A DNA stretch of 64,000 bases from Serpens sp035497915 (GCF_035497915.1 NZ_DATJCS010000038.1:1-64000); one strand, 5' to 3'; positions 8,967 to 19,692 are shown, numbered from the stretch's first letter. Program-made: numbers and translations. The notes: a model not told the origin generated them from the letters alone.

Positions 8967-9785
8967 ATGACCCATGCCGTAGAGCCCTACCAGTCCATCC
9001 CCCTGGAGCTGACCCACAAGCTCACCGTGGAAAAGATCGGCCACACCGCGCTGATCACCATCAACCATCCGCCGGCCAATACCTGGGACCGCGATTCGCT
9101 GATCGGCCTGAAACTGCTGCTCGAGCACCTCAACCGCGACGACGACATCTACGCCCTGGTGATCACCGGCCAGGGCGAGCGCTTCTTCAGCGCCGGTGCC
9201 GACCTCAAGCTGTTCGCCGATGGCGACAAGGCGCGCGCCCGGGACATGGCCCGGCTGTTCGGCGCGGCCTTCGAGGCCTTGCGCGACTTTCGCGGCGTGT
9301 CCATCGCCGCCATCAACGGCTACGCCATGGGCGGCGGCCTGGAGTGCGCGCTGGCCTGCGACATCCGTATCGCCGAACGCGAGGCGCAGCTGGCCCTGCC
9401 GGAAGCCTCGGTGGGCCTGCTGCCCTGCGCCGGCGGCACCCAGGCGCTGCCCTGGCTGGTCGGCGAAGGCTGGGCCAAGCGCATGATCCTCTGCGGCGAG
9501 CGCGTCGACGCGCAGACCGCGCTGCGCATCGGCCTGGTCGAGGAACTGGTGGACAGCGGCGAGGCGCGCGGCGCCTCGCTGATGCTGGCCGCCCGGGTGG
9601 CGCGGCAGAGCCCGGTGGCGGTGCGCACCCTCAAGCCGCTGATCCAGGGCGCCCGCGAACGGGCGCCGAACAGCTGGCTGAGCGCCGAGCGCGAGCGCTT
9701 CGTCGACCTGTTCGATGCCGACGACACCCGCGAAGGGGTGAACGCCTTCCTGGAAAAGCGCGAACCCCGTTGGCGCAACGCATGA
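8967..9785 (+). CDS. Enoyl-CoA hydratase/isomerase family protein (crotonase)
   Basis: 272 residues from ATG 8967, with GGAGGA 11 bases upstream. The crotonase marks are FFSAGADLKLF (oxyanion hole), NGYAMGGGLECALACD with Glu126, and LALPEASVGLLP with Glu146. Both catalytic glutamates are therefore present and true hydratase activity is plausible. With the two genes downstream it could hydrate methacrylyl-CoA in valine degradation, but specificity is an inference from context. It is the first gene of the apparent three-gene operon. Confidence 0.88.
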   Translation: MTHAVEPYQSIPLELTHKLTVEKIGHTALITINHPPANTWDRDSLIGLKLLLEHLNRDDDIYALVITGQGERFFSAGADLKLFADGDKARARDMARLFGAAFEALRDFRGVSIAAINGYAMGGGLECALACDIRIAEREAQLALPEASVGLLPCAGGTQALPWLVGEGWAKRMILCGERVDAQTALRIGLVEELVDSGEARGASLMLAARVARQSPVAVRTLKPLIQGARERAPNSWLSAERERFVDLFDADDTREGVNAFLEKREPRWRNA

Positions 9786-9798
9786 CCCGGGGCCGCCC

Positions 9799-10902
<1,104 letters not shown>

Positions 10903-10951
10903 TCTGTCAATGGTCGGCGCCGCACTGCGCCGCTGATACGGAGGAACCGTC

Positions 10952-11842
10952 ATGGCCCGCATCGCGTTCATCGGACTCGGCAACATGGGCCTGCCCATGG
11001 CCCGCAACCTGCTCAAGGCCGGTTACACCGTCAGCGGTTTCGATCTGGTGCAGGCCGTGGTCACCCAGCTGGCCAGCGAAGGCGCCCGCGCCGCCACCTC
11101 GGCCCGCGACGCGGCGCAGGATGCCGACGCGGTGATCAGCATGCTGCCGGCCGGCCGCCAGGTCGAGGACCTGTATCTGGGCGAGGACGGCTTGCTGGCG
11201 GCCCTGCCCGCCGGCCGCCTGGTGCTGGACTGTTCGACCATCGCGCCGGCGACCGCGCGCCGGGTCCACCGGGCCGCCGCCGCCCACGGTGTGGCCATGC
11301 TCGACGCGCCGGTGTCCGGCGGCACCGCCGGCGCCGCGTCGGGCAGCCTGACCTTCATGGTGGGCGGCGCCACCGTGACGCTGGAAAAGGCGCGACCGAT
11401 CCTCGCCGCCATGGGTCGCAACATCTTCCACGCCGGCTTCGAGAGCGCCGGCCAGCTGGCCAAGCTGTGCAACAACCTGCTGCTGGCGGTGCAGATGATC
11501 GGCACCGCCGAAGCGATGGCGCTCGGCACCCGCTGCGGCCTGGATGCGGACGTGCTGGCCGAGATCATGCGCCAGAGCTCGGGCGGCAACTGGGTGCTGG
11601 AACGCTACAACCCCTGGCCCGGTGTGCAAGCCAACAGCCCGGCCTCGCACGGCTACCAGCCCGGCTTCATGGCCGGCCTGATGGCCAAGGACCTGGGCCT
11701 GGTGCAGGAAACCGCCCTGCAGGCCGGCGCCGCCACCCCGATGGGCAGCCTGGCGCTGAACCTGTACCGCCTGCTGCTGCAACAGGGGCTGGGCGGGCAG
11801 GATTTCTCGGCGGTGCAGAAGCTGTTCATCGATCAGCAATGA
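10952..11842 (+). CDS. 3-hydroxyisobutyrate dehydrogenase family oxidoreductase
   Basis: 296 residues, start preceded by GGAGGA. The N-terminal Rossmann motif is IGLGNMGLPMA. The substrate motif is DAPVSGGTAGA near 118, and the catalytic lysine is Lys171 in KLCNNLLLA. The P. aeruginosa protein at this position (PA0743, from memory) was reported to act best on L-serine, so the substrate may be 3-hydroxyisobutyrate or another beta-hydroxy acid. Coupling to the hydrolase upstream favours the valine pathway. It is the last gene of the operon; an inverted repeat follows. Confidence 0.88.
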   Translation: MARIAFIGLGNMGLPMARNLLKAGYTVSGFDLVQAVVTQLASEGARAATSARDAAQDADAVISMLPAGRQVEDLYLGEDGLLAALPAGRLVLDCSTIAPATARRVHRAAAAHGVAMLDAPVSGGTAGAASGSLTFMVGGATVTLEKARPILAAMGRNIFHAGFESAGQLAKLCNNLLLAVQMIGTAEAMALGTRCGLDADVLAEIMRQSSGGNWVLERYNPWPGVQANSPASHGYQPGFMAGLMAKDLGLVQETALQAGAATPMGSLALNLYRLLLQQGLGGQDFSAVQKLFIDQQ

Positions 11843-11851
11843 CTGCTTCCC

Positions 11852-11943
11852 TGTAGGGCCGGTTTTATGCCGGCCGGCGGAGTTCCGGTCGCCGCCCGGG
11901 TGTATTTCCCACCTGCGTCGGCCGGCGTAAAGCCGGCCCCACA
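11852..11943. repeat. Inverted repeat pair, second REP-like family
   Basis: Arms 11852-11875 and 11920-11943 are inverted copies matching at 21 of 24 positions (TGTAGGGCCGGTTTTATGCC type), separated by 44 bases. Each arm contains its own GCCGG palindrome. The GTAGG start resembles the pair after pdxJ but the core differs. It lies between two convergent operons, as extragenic palindromic elements usually do, and marks the left edge of the Lap module. Confidence 0.75.
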
Positions 11944-11980
11944 AGGGTTCCGTGCCGTCCCTTCCAGCCGTGCCTCGACT

Positions 11981-13285
11981 TCAACGCTCGCGAAACGCCT
12001 CGCTGCGCGCGCGGATGATCGGCTTGAGCAGGTAGCTGAGGATGCTCTTGCGGCCGGTGACGATGTCCACCGAGGCGATCATGCCGGGAATGATCAGCAG
12101 CGGCTCCTCCGCGCTGCCCAGGTGGCTGCGCTCGGTGCGCAGCTGCACCAGGTAGAAGCTGTTGCCCTCCTCGTCGCTGACGGTGTCGGCGCCGATCTGC
12201 ACCAGGTGGGCCGGCAGGCCGCCGTACAGGGTGTAGTCGTAGGCGGTGAAGCGCACCATCGCCGGCTGGCCGGGATGCAGGAAGGCGATGTCCTGCGGGC
12301 GGATGCGCGCCTCGACCAGCAGGTGATCATCCAGCGGCACGATTTCCACCAGGTCGCTGCCCGGCTGGATCACCCCGCCGATGGTGTTGACCTGCAGGCG
12401 CTTGACGATGCCGCGCACCGGCGAGGTGACCAGCGTGCGGCGCAGCCGATCCGCCAGCCCCCGGCCGGTGGCGGCGAGTTTGTTGAGCTCGGCGCGCGCC
12501 TCGCTGAGCTGGCCCAGCGCCTCGTTGCGAAAGCGCGAGCGGGTTTCATCGATCTTGCGCTCCACCTCGCGGACCGCCGCCTCGGCGCGCGGAATGGCCA
12601 GGCGGGTGGCGTCCAGCTGCCCGCGAGTCTCCAGCTCGGCGCGGCGCAGGCGCAACACTTCCACCTGGGAAATCGCCCCCTCGGCCACCAGCGGCTCGGA
12701 CATGCGGATCTCCTCGGCCTGCAGCGCCAGCGTGGCGCGGTACTGCTCGCGGCGGTTGGCGTAGTCATGCAGTTCCTGCTGACGCTGTTCCAGCTGCGCC
12801 TCCAGGCCCGCCACTTCCTCCTGCAACTGCTGGCGACGCCCGGCGAACAGCGCCAGTTCGCTGCGGCTGAGTACCGGCACTGCCTGTTGCAGCTCGGCGG
12901 AAAAGGCCGGCTCGCGCCCTGCCACTTCCGCCTCCAGCCGTTCGATGCGCAGCAGCAGGGCCTGCCGATCCGCCTCGCTTTCCCCCACGCTGGAGGCAAA
13001 GCGGGTGTCATCCAGCCGCACCAGCGGCGCACCGGCTTCCACCAGTTGGCCTTCGCGCACGAACAGCTCGGCGACGATGCCGCCCTCCAGGTTCTGGATC
13101 TTCTGCAGGCGCGACGAGGGAATCGCCTTGCCATCGGCGCGGGTCACCTCGTCCACCACGGCGAAGTGCGCCCAGAGTCCGGCAAACACGAAGAAGCCCA
13201 GCAGCGTCCAGAGCGTCAGCCGCGCCACGCGGGGAATATCCTCGTCGCGTGCCCGCCTCACGTCGGGCAACACATCAGCCGCCAT
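11981..13285 (-). CDS. lapC: HlyD-family periplasmic adaptor of a type I secretion system (LapC-like)
   Basis: 434 residues from ATG 13285. One membrane segment (about 24-43) is followed by a lipoyl-like half (GKAIPSSRLQKIQNLEGGIVAELFVREGQLV) and long alpha-hairpin coiled coils (about 95-270). Next comes the second lipoyl half and a C-terminal beta domain ending ILSYLLKPI. These are the marks of HlyD/LapC membrane-fusion proteins, which bridge the inner-membrane ABC exporter to the TolC channel. Its start overlaps the end of the ABC gene by 11 bases. A stop-to-stop order of TolC, ABC, adaptor shows one operon. Confidence 0.9.
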   Translation of the reverse strand: MAADVLPDVRRARDEDIPRVARLTLWTLLGFFVFAGLWAHFAVVDEVTRADGKAIPSSRLQKIQNLEGGIVAELFVREGQLVEAGAPLVRLDDTRFASSVGESEADRQALLLRIERLEAEVAGREPAFSAELQQAVPVLSRSELALFAGRRQQLQEEVAGLEAQLEQRQQELHDYANRREQYRATLALQAEEIRMSEPLVAEGAISQVEVLRLRRAELETRGQLDATRLAIPRAEAAVREVERKIDETRSRFRNEALGQLSEARAELNKLAATGRGLADRLRRTLVTSPVRGIVKRLQVNTIGGVIQPGSDLVEIVPLDDHLLVEARIRPQDIAFLHPGQPAMVRFTAYDYTLYGGLPAHLVQIGADTVSDEEGNSFYLVQLRTERSHLGSAEEPLLIIPGMIASVDIVTGRKSILSYLLKPIIRARSEAFRER

Positions 13286-15425
13286 ACAGACGCCCCTCGC
13301 GCAGCGCGGCGAGCACCGCCTCGCGCGGCCCATCGGCCAGCAGGCGGCCGCGCTCCAGCACCAGCACCCGGTCCACCAGCGTCAGCAGCGAGGTCCGGTG
13401 GGTGACCAGCAGCAGGGTCTTGCCCGCCAGGGCCGGGCGCAGGCGCTGGATCAGGCGTTCCTCGCCGCCGGCATCCATGGCGCTGGTCGGCTCGTCGAGC
13501 ACCAGCAGCGGCGGATCCAGCAGCAGCGCCCGCGCCAGCGCCACCTGCTGACGCTGGCCGCCGGAGAGCTGCTGGCCGCGCTCGCCCACCGGCAGTCCGT
13601 AGCCCTGCGGGTGCAGCTGGGCGAAGGCCTGCACACCACTCAGCTCGGCCACCTGCAGAATGCGTTCCTCGCTCGCCTGGCGCGCGCCCGCCACCAGGTT
13701 GTCGCGCAGCGTGCCGCTGAACAGCTGGATATCCTGGGGCACGTAGCCGATCTGTCGGCGCACCTCGGCGATGTCCAGCTGGCGAAGGTCCAGACCGTCG
13801 AGCAGCAGGCCGCCGCTTTCCGCCTGATACAGGCCGACCAGCAGGCGCGCCAGCGAACTCTTGCCCGAGCCGCTGCGCCCGAGAATGGCGACCCGCTCGC
13901 CCGGCGCGATGCGCAGGTTCAGCTCGCGCAGCGCCAGCTCCGGCTGGCCGGGATAGCGAAAGTTCAGCTGGCGGCACTCGATCTCGCCCCGCAGCCGGTG
14001 CGGCTCCAGCGCCCGTTCAGCGTCCGGACGCTCCTGGGGCAGCGCCATCATCTGATCGACGTTGCGCTTGGTCAGCCGCGCCTGCTGGTAGCGGGTCAGC
14101 AGCCCGGACAGTTGCCCCAGCGGCGCCAGTGCGCGGCCGTTGAGCATGTAGCAGGCGATCAGGCCGCCCATGCTCAGGCCGCCGCCGATGATCAGGTGCA
14201 CGCCCCAGACGATCAGCACCACGCCGCTCAGCTGCTGCACCGCCTGCCCCAGGTGCAGCACCAGGCTGGACAGCTGGCGAGTGCGCAACTCCAGGCGCCC
14301 CAGGGTGCCGATGGTCTGCTCCCAGTGGTGCTGGCGCTCGCCCTCGGCATTGTTGGCCTTCAGCGCGTCCAGGCCGCCGAGGGTCTCGATCAGCGTCGAC
14401 TGGCGCTCGGCGGCCAGCGCCATGCTGCGCTCCAGACTCGTCTTCAGCGGCGCCTGCAGCAGCCAGCCCAGGCCCAGCGCCAGCGGGAAGGCCAGCAAAG
14501 GCACCCAGACCAGCGGACCGCCCAGCCAGGCGATAGCCAGCAGCACCAGCAGGCAGAACGGCAGGTCGATCAGGCTGGTCAGGGTCAGCGAGGACAGGAA
14601 GTCGCGCAGGCCCTGAAAGTCATGGATGTTCTGCGCGAAGCTGCCGATCCGCGCCGGACGCAGGCTCAGCGGCATGCCGAGGATGCGCTCGAACAGGGCG
14701 GCCGAGACCATCAGGTCGGTCTTCTTGCCGGCCAGGTCCAGGCACAGGCCGCGCAGGCTGCGGAGCAGCAGCTCGAAGCCATAGGCGCCGACGATGCCGA
14801 TGGCCAGCACCCAGAGGGTGGCCAGCGCCTGGTTGGGCACCACCCGGTCGTAGACATTCATCACGAACAGCGGCGCGAACAGGCCGATCAGGTTGATCAG
14901 CAGGCTGGCGACCAGGGCATCGGCGTACAGCCAGCGCGAGCGCAGCAGGGTGTCGCGAAACCAGGCGCGGGTGCGCGGAATCAGCGAGGCGGGACGCAGG
15001 TCGAAGGCGTGCCGCGGCTGGGCGAAGAACACCCGGCCGCTGTACTGCGCCGCCAGTTCGGCCAGCTCGATGCAGACCTCTCCCCCGCCGCTCTCCACGG
15101 CGAGGATGCGCGCCCGGTAGTCACCCACCTCCAGCAGTACCGCCGTGCCGCCATTGTTCAGCAACAGCAGCGCCGGCAGCGCCAGCGGCGGGATGTCGGC
15201 CAGCGCCCGGCTCAGCCAGCGGCCCTGCAGCCCGGCGCGGGCCGCCGCGCGCGGCAGCAGCGCGGCGCTCAGCCGTTGCGCCGGCAGCGGCAGTCCGCTG
15301 GTCAGCTGGCCACGACTGATCGGCCGATCGCGCAGCTGGCAAAGCAGCAGCAGGCCGTCGAGCAGCGGATCATCGGCCTCGTGCGGCGGCGCGCCCGCGG
15401 CAGCGGGCGCGGCCTGGATACCCAC
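13275..15425 (-). CDS. lapB: Type I secretion ABC transporter with C39-like domain (LapB-like)
   Basis: 716 residues, GTG start one base after the TolC-type gene ends. Residues 1-140 resemble a C39-like domain but have no protease Cys-His pair, as in exporters that bind and do not cleave their substrate. Membrane segments occupy about 160-430. The ATPase domain has GRSGSGKSS (Walker A, about 515), LSGGQ and LLVLDEPTSAMD (Walker B). It exports an RTX-type protein from cytoplasm to exterior; the adhesin gene divergent from this operon is the obvious substrate. Confidence 0.92.
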   Translation of the reverse strand: MGIQAAPAAAGAPPHEADDPLLDGLLLLCQLRDRPISRGQLTSGLPLPAQRLSAALLPRAAARAGLQGRWLSRALADIPPLALPALLLLNNGGTAVLLEVGDYRARILAVESGGGEVCIELAELAAQYSGRVFFAQPRHAFDLRPASLIPRTRAWFRDTLLRSRWLYADALVASLLINLIGLFAPLFVMNVYDRVVPNQALATLWVLAIGIVGAYGFELLLRSLRGLCLDLAGKKTDLMVSAALFERILGMPLSLRPARIGSFAQNIHDFQGLRDFLSSLTLTSLIDLPFCLLVLLAIAWLGGPLVWVPLLAFPLALGLGWLLQAPLKTSLERSMALAAERQSTLIETLGGLDALKANNAEGERQHHWEQTIGTLGRLELRTRQLSSLVLHLGQAVQQLSGVVLIVWGVHLIIGGGLSMGGLIACYMLNGRALAPLGQLSGLLTRYQQARLTKRNVDQMMALPQERPDAERALEPHRLRGEIECRQLNFRYPGQPELALRELNLRIAPGERVAILGRSGSGKSSLARLLVGLYQAESGGLLLDGLDLRQLDIAEVRRQIGYVPQDIQLFSGTLRDNLVAGARQASEERILQVAELSGVQAFAQLHPQGYGLPVGERGQQLSGGQRQQVALARALLLDPPLLVLDEPTSAMDAGGEERLIQRLRPALAGKTLLLVTHRTSLLTLVDRVLVLERGRLLADGPREAVLAALREGRLYGG

Positions 15426-15426
15426 G

Positions 15427-16785
15427 TCAGTTCAGGCCGGGCAGCAGGTCGTCCCGCCGGGGCGGCGGCGAGCTGAGCGCCACGGCTTCCATGGGTGGCA
15501 CCACGCCGAGGCTCTGCAGCAGTTCGCCTTCGGCCGCCTTGATGCGGTAGTGGCTGTACAGCTCGGTGTAGGTCAGATCGACCAGCCGGCGCTGGGCGGC
15601 GAACAGTTCGTTCTCGTTATCCAGCAGGTCGAGCAGCGTGCGGTCGCCCAGGCTGAACTGCTTCTGGTAGGCCTCCTTGACCCGCTCGCTGTACGACACG
15701 TAGTCGAAGGCCACGGCCTTCTGGTCGCGGGCGTTGTGCAGGGCGTTCCAGGCCAGGCCCAGATCCTCGCTGAGCAGACGCAGGGTATTGATGCGCACGT
15801 CCCAGGCCTGGGCGACCTGGTAGGAACGCGCCTCCAGCTGCGCCCGGTCGCTGCCGCCGGCCAGCAGGTTGTAGCGCATGCGCAGCATGGCCTGCCATTC
15901 GTTCACATGGCCGCGCTGGCCATCCAGGTTGTTGTCGGCGCTGTGCGACAGCTCGATGTCCATGCGCGGGTAGAAGCCGGCGCGAGCCGCCTCGTACTGG
16001 CTTTCCGCGGCGCGGATATCGGCGTCGGCCGCGCGCAGCAGCGGGTTGTTGTCGATCATGCGCAGGCGGGCCTGTTCCAGGCTGGCCGGCAGATGGCCAG
16101 GCAGCCCCGGCGGCAGGGACAGCTCTTCGGGAGGACGTCCGACCCGGCTGAAGAAGTTGACCTGGGCGTCGGCCAGGTTGGTGCGTTCGGTGGTCAGGTT
16201 GTTGCGTGCCTGGGCCAGGCGCGCGTCGGCCTGGTCGCGGTCGGAGGCGCTGCCCACGCCCCGCTCGCTGCGCAGGCGGATCTGGTCATAGACGCGCTGG
16301 TGGGCGCGCAGGTTGTCGTTGGCGATGCGCACCAGCTCCTCGCGGCGCAGCACGTCCAGATAGGCCTCGATCACCTGCAGCGCGGTGCGCTCGGCGGTCG
16401 CCTGCAGGGCATGCGCCTGCGAGTCGACTCCGGCCTTGCGACGCTGCACCTCGTTGGCGGTGGCGAAGCCATCGAACAGCAGCTGCTGGATGCGCAGGCT
16501 GGATTCGCCGCGCGTCAGGCTGGTCCAGTGATCGTCATCGCCACGTCGGGTGGCGGGCTCGTCGGTGCCTTCGCGGCCATAGCCGCCAAGCAGGTCGACC
16601 CTCGGCCAGTAACCGCCCCGGGCGGCCTTGAGCTGGTAGTCGGCGGCCAGCCGGCCATTCACCCCGGCGCGTACCTCCGGATGAACCTCCAGCGCCTGCT
16701 GCACCGCCTGCGGCAGGCTCTGCGCCTGGGCCGACACGGCAAGCCCCAGGGCACAGGGGAGGACGACGAGAAGAGACTTGCGCAT
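15427..16785 (-). CDS. lapE: TolC-family outer-membrane channel (LapE-like)
   Basis: 452 residues from ATG 16785, preceded by AAGGAAG. The signal peptide (MRKSLLVVLPCALGLAVSAQA) precedes LPQAVQQALEVHPEVRAG, the standard TolC opening. Two repeats of the OEP domain with long helices follow, including the QLFDGFATANEVQRRKAG segment. It forms the outer-membrane duct of the type I system. The first gene of the minus-strand operon, it is divergent from the adhesin gene with 237 bases between. Confidence 0.92.
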   Translation of the reverse strand: MRKSLLVVLPCALGLAVSAQAQSLPQAVQQALEVHPEVRAGVNGRLAADYQLKAARGGYWPRVDLLGGYGREGTDEPATRRGDDDHWTSLTRGESSLRIQQLLFDGFATANEVQRRKAGVDSQAHALQATAERTALQVIEAYLDVLRREELVRIANDNLRAHQRVYDQIRLRSERGVGSASDRDQADARLAQARNNLTTERTNLADAQVNFFSRVGRPPEELSLPPGLPGHLPASLEQARLRMIDNNPLLRAADADIRAAESQYEAARAGFYPRMDIELSHSADNNLDGQRGHVNEWQAMLRMRYNLLAGGSDRAQLEARSYQVAQAWDVRINTLRLLSEDLGLAWNALHNARDQKAVAFDYVSYSERVKEAYQKQFSLGDRTLLDLLDNENELFAAQRRLVDLTYTELYSHYRIKAAEGELLQSLGVVPPMEAVALSSPPPRRDDLLPGLN

Positions 16786-17022
16786 GGTGGGACTTCCTTG
16801 TTCACGAGAAGGCATTGCATGCCGTGCGGCGGCGATCCGTTCGCCTGGCGCGCTGCCGGCGGCCGAACGGGCCGCAGGCGTAGCACTGCATAGATGCCCA
16901 AAGGCATAGACAAGGGTCTGGCGGAATGTCAAGGAAGCGGCACACAACCCGCCCTTCTCGGCTATAAGTGTGGAGCGGCAGTTCACGCCCGCAGTCCGTC
17001 ATCGAATCAAGGAGAGATTCCC

Positions 17023-19692
17023 ATGGCCTCCCCCTATGCCATCGTCCACACCGTGATCGGCCAGGTCTACGCGCGCTCGCCCGACGGCCTGCGCCGCCTG
17101 CTCGGCAAGGGTGCCCGGGTCTACGAAGGGGAACAGATCATCAGTCTGTCCAGCGAGGACATGATCACCCTGGCCCTGACGGACGGCCGCATGCTCGACC
17201 TCGGCCGCGACAGCCAGTGGATCCAGCCGCGCGGCCCGCGCAACCCCGACCACGTCGGCGAGGCCGTGCAGCAGATGCGCGAGATTCACTACCCGCTGCT
17301 GGCGGGCGTCGATCCGACCCTGATGTTCGAGCCGCCCGCCGCCGGCCCGGCCACCCCGGACGAGCCCGGCAAGGCCGCCGGCGGCCGGCGCAGCGTGGTG
17401 ATTCTCGACACCGTGGGTGGCGAGGTGGAGGTGACCGGCGGTTTTGCCGTCGATGACCTGCCCCTGGCACGGCCGCTGGACGGTTACGAGGAGGGTCGTC
17501 ATCCCCGCGCGGACGACGGGCCAGGCGTGCCGGCCCCGACCCACCAGCAGGGCCTGGAGGACCGCCCGCTGCAGGGTGACCTGTTCGAGGCCGGCGCCGC
17601 CCTGCGCCTGCTGGACTTTCGCATCGGCGACCAGACCCATGTCGCCGGCAGCCGCGTCCAGCTGCCCGGCCAGGGCAGCCTGGTACTGCATGCCGACGGC
17701 CGCTACGTATTCATCCCGGCGCCGGACTGGAACGGCAGCCTGCCGGAGATCCACTACCGGGCCGAGAGCGAGGGGCAGATTGCCGAATCGACTCTGCGCA
17801 TCGACATCCTGCCCGCCAATGACGCGCCCGCCTCGGCCGACGTGCAGGTCAGCCTGGATCTGGGCCAGGCCTACCGGTTCAGCCCGGAGGATTTCCCTTT
17901 CGATGACGCGCGTGACGCGGTCAGCGGCCAGCAGCACGAACCGCTGCAACTGCTCATCGACAGCCTGCCCGCCTGCGGCAGCCTGCTGCTGAATGGCCAG
18001 CCCGTCAGTGCCGGCCAGGCCATCGATTTCGCCGACATCGCCGCCGGGCGGCTGCACTACCTGCCCGGCGCCGACGGCCAGGCAAGCTTCGACTTCCGCA
18101 TCCGCGACAACGGCGGCCTGCCGGATGCGGACACCTCCGGCAGCCAGCGTTTCACCCTCGCCCAGGGCGACCTGGTGATTCCCGAGAACCCGAACTGCGA
18201 CAACGAGGTACCCGGCGGCGCCGGCAACGACATCCTGCTCGGTGACAGCGGCGGCACCCAGACCAGCCTGCAGCCCGGGCAGAACTACAACATCGCCCTG
18301 CTCATCGACACCTCGGGCAGCATGGCCGCCGCCAGTGGCGACTCCAGCGCGACACGCATCGAGCTGGTGCGCGAGGCGCTGTTCAACCTGGCGCCGCAGC
18401 TCAAGGGGCACGACGGGGTCATCAATCTGGCGGTGATCGGCTTCGCCTCCCATGTCACCCTGCAGGTCAGCCTCGCCGGACTGGATGACGCCCGCCTCGA
18501 CCAGTGGCTGGCGGACCTGGCGAACCTGGGCCCCGAGCACTTCGACTACAGCGCCGGCACCAACTACCAGGCGGGCTTCGAGGCGGCCACCGCCTGGTTC
18601 GCCCAGCAACCGGCGCAGGGCCATGAGAACCTCACCTACTTCCTCACCGACGGCAACCCGACCCAGTACTACGACCCCTACACCGGCAACCTGGCGGGTG
18701 GTGGCCCCTCAGTCAGCGCGGAAACGCTGCAGCACACCATCGACGCCTTCGCGCCGCTGGCGGCCATCAGCACCGTGCACGCCATCGGCATGGGCCAGGG
18801 CGTGAACGCCGAGCAGCTGGCCTTTTTCGACAACAGTCAGAGCACTGGCGAGCGCGGCCTGTGGCTGGCCGACGCCGACGGCATTCCCCGCTGGGTCAGC
18901 GGCCCGGCTGGCGACGCCACGATCATCGAACAGGCCGAGGAGCTGCAGGCCGCCCTGCAACCCGGCCGGCCGGTCAGCGAGCCGGTGGCGGTCGGCAACG
19001 ACGCGATCACTGGCGGCGCCGGCAACGACATCCTGTTCGGTGATGTCATCAACACCGACCGCCTGCCCTGGGGCAGCGACGGCAACCCGGCGCGCCCGGA
19101 GCACCTGCCGGACGGTTCCGGGCTGGCGGCACTGGAAGCGTTCCTCGGCCTGCGCCAGGGCACGCCGCCCACGTCCGCGCAGCTGTACGACTACCTCAAG
19201 CAGCACCACGGCGAATTGCATCTGCCGGGCGACCCGCGCGGCGGGCACGACCGGCTGGACGGCGGCGCGGGGCACGATGTGCTGTATGGCCAGGGCGGCA
19301 ACGACACCCTGCGCGGCGGGGCCGGCAGCGACCAGCTGTTCGGCGGGACCGGCGCGGACCGGTTCGTCTGGCGCCAGGGCGATGCCGGCAGGATTGGCGC
19401 GCCCGATCAGGACCGCGTCCATGACTTCAATGCCCAGGAAGGGGATCGCCTGGACCTGCGCGACCTGTTGCAGGGCGAGCACGCCGGCAACCTCGACGAT
19501 TACCTGCAGCTGTTCGCCGCTGGCGAGGATGCCGTGCTGCTGGTCAGCTCGACCGGCCAGTTGAATGCCGGCGGCTCAGCGGGCACCCAGGCGGACCTGC
19601 AGATTCGCCTGGATGGCGTGGACGTGGCGGGGCGCAGCCTGGACAGCCTGATCGCCGGCGCCGATCCGCTGATCCGCGTGGATCAGGCCTGA
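17023..19692 (+). CDS. Small LapA-like RTX adhesin with retention module and vWFA domain
   Basis: 889 residues from ATG 17023, with AAGGAGA upstream. Residues 1-105 (VIGQVYARSPDGLRRLLGKGA, SEDMITLALTDGRMLDLG) match the N-terminal retention module that plugs the TolC pore in LapA-type adhesins. Di-alanine sites follow at 106-107 and 118-119; the second, KAAGGRRSVVILD, best resembles a LapG site. Beta-sandwich-like domains (about 180-400) precede a vWFA domain (about 423-640) with the MIDAS motif DTSGS at 429 and TDGNP. RTX nonapeptides lie at about 404, 664 and 747-785, before a C-terminal type I secretion signal. The giant repeats of LapA are absent. Function: probable surface-retained adhesin. 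Confidence 0.88.
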   Translation: MASPYAIVHTVIGQVYARSPDGLRRLLGKGARVYEGEQIISLSSEDMITLALTDGRMLDLGRDSQWIQPRGPRNPDHVGEAVQQMREIHYPLLAGVDPTLMFEPPAAGPATPDEPGKAAGGRRSVVILDTVGGEVEVTGGFAVDDLPLARPLDGYEEGRHPRADDGPGVPAPTHQQGLEDRPLQGDLFEAGAALRLLDFRIGDQTHVAGSRVQLPGQGSLVLHADGRYVFIPAPDWNGSLPEIHYRAESEGQIAESTLRIDILPANDAPASADVQVSLDLGQAYRFSPEDFPFDDARDAVSGQQHEPLQLLIDSLPACGSLLLNGQPVSAGQAIDFADIAAGRLHYLPGADGQASFDFRIRDNGGLPDADTSGSQRFTLAQGDLVIPENPNCDNEVPGGAGNDILLGDSGGTQTSLQPGQNYNIALLIDTSGSMAAASGDSSATRIELVREALFNLAPQLKGHDGVINLAVIGFASHVTLQVSLAGLDDARLDQWLADLANLGPEHFDYSAGTNYQAGFEAATAWFAQQPAQGHENLTYFLTDGNPTQYYDPYTGNLAGGGPSVSAETLQHTIDAFAPLAAISTVHAIGMGQGVNAEQLAFFDNSQSTGERGLWLADADGIPRWVSGPAGDATIIEQAEELQAALQPGRPVSEPVAVGNDAITGGAGNDILFGDVINTDRLPWGSDGNPARPEHLPDGSGLAALEAFLGLRQGTPPTSAQLYDYLKQHHGELHLPGDPRGGHDRLDGGAGHDVLYGQGGNDTLRGGAGSDQLFGGTGADRFVWRQGDAGRIGAPDQDRVHDFNAQEGDRLDLRDLLQGEHAGNLDDYLQLFAAGEDAVLLVSSTGQLNAGGSAGTQADLQIRLDGVDVAGRSLDSLIAGADPLIRVDQA

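Noticed and set aside
13275..15425. Bacteriocin-type C39 peptidase activity of the ABC exporter
   Set aside because: The N-terminal domain lacks the catalytic Cys-His arrangement; the adhesin also has no double-glycine leader.
12945..15476. 843-codon plus-strand frame opposite the ABC transporter and adaptor genes
   Set aside because: Low-complexity Gln/Ala/Arg product from the complementary strand of two clear genes.
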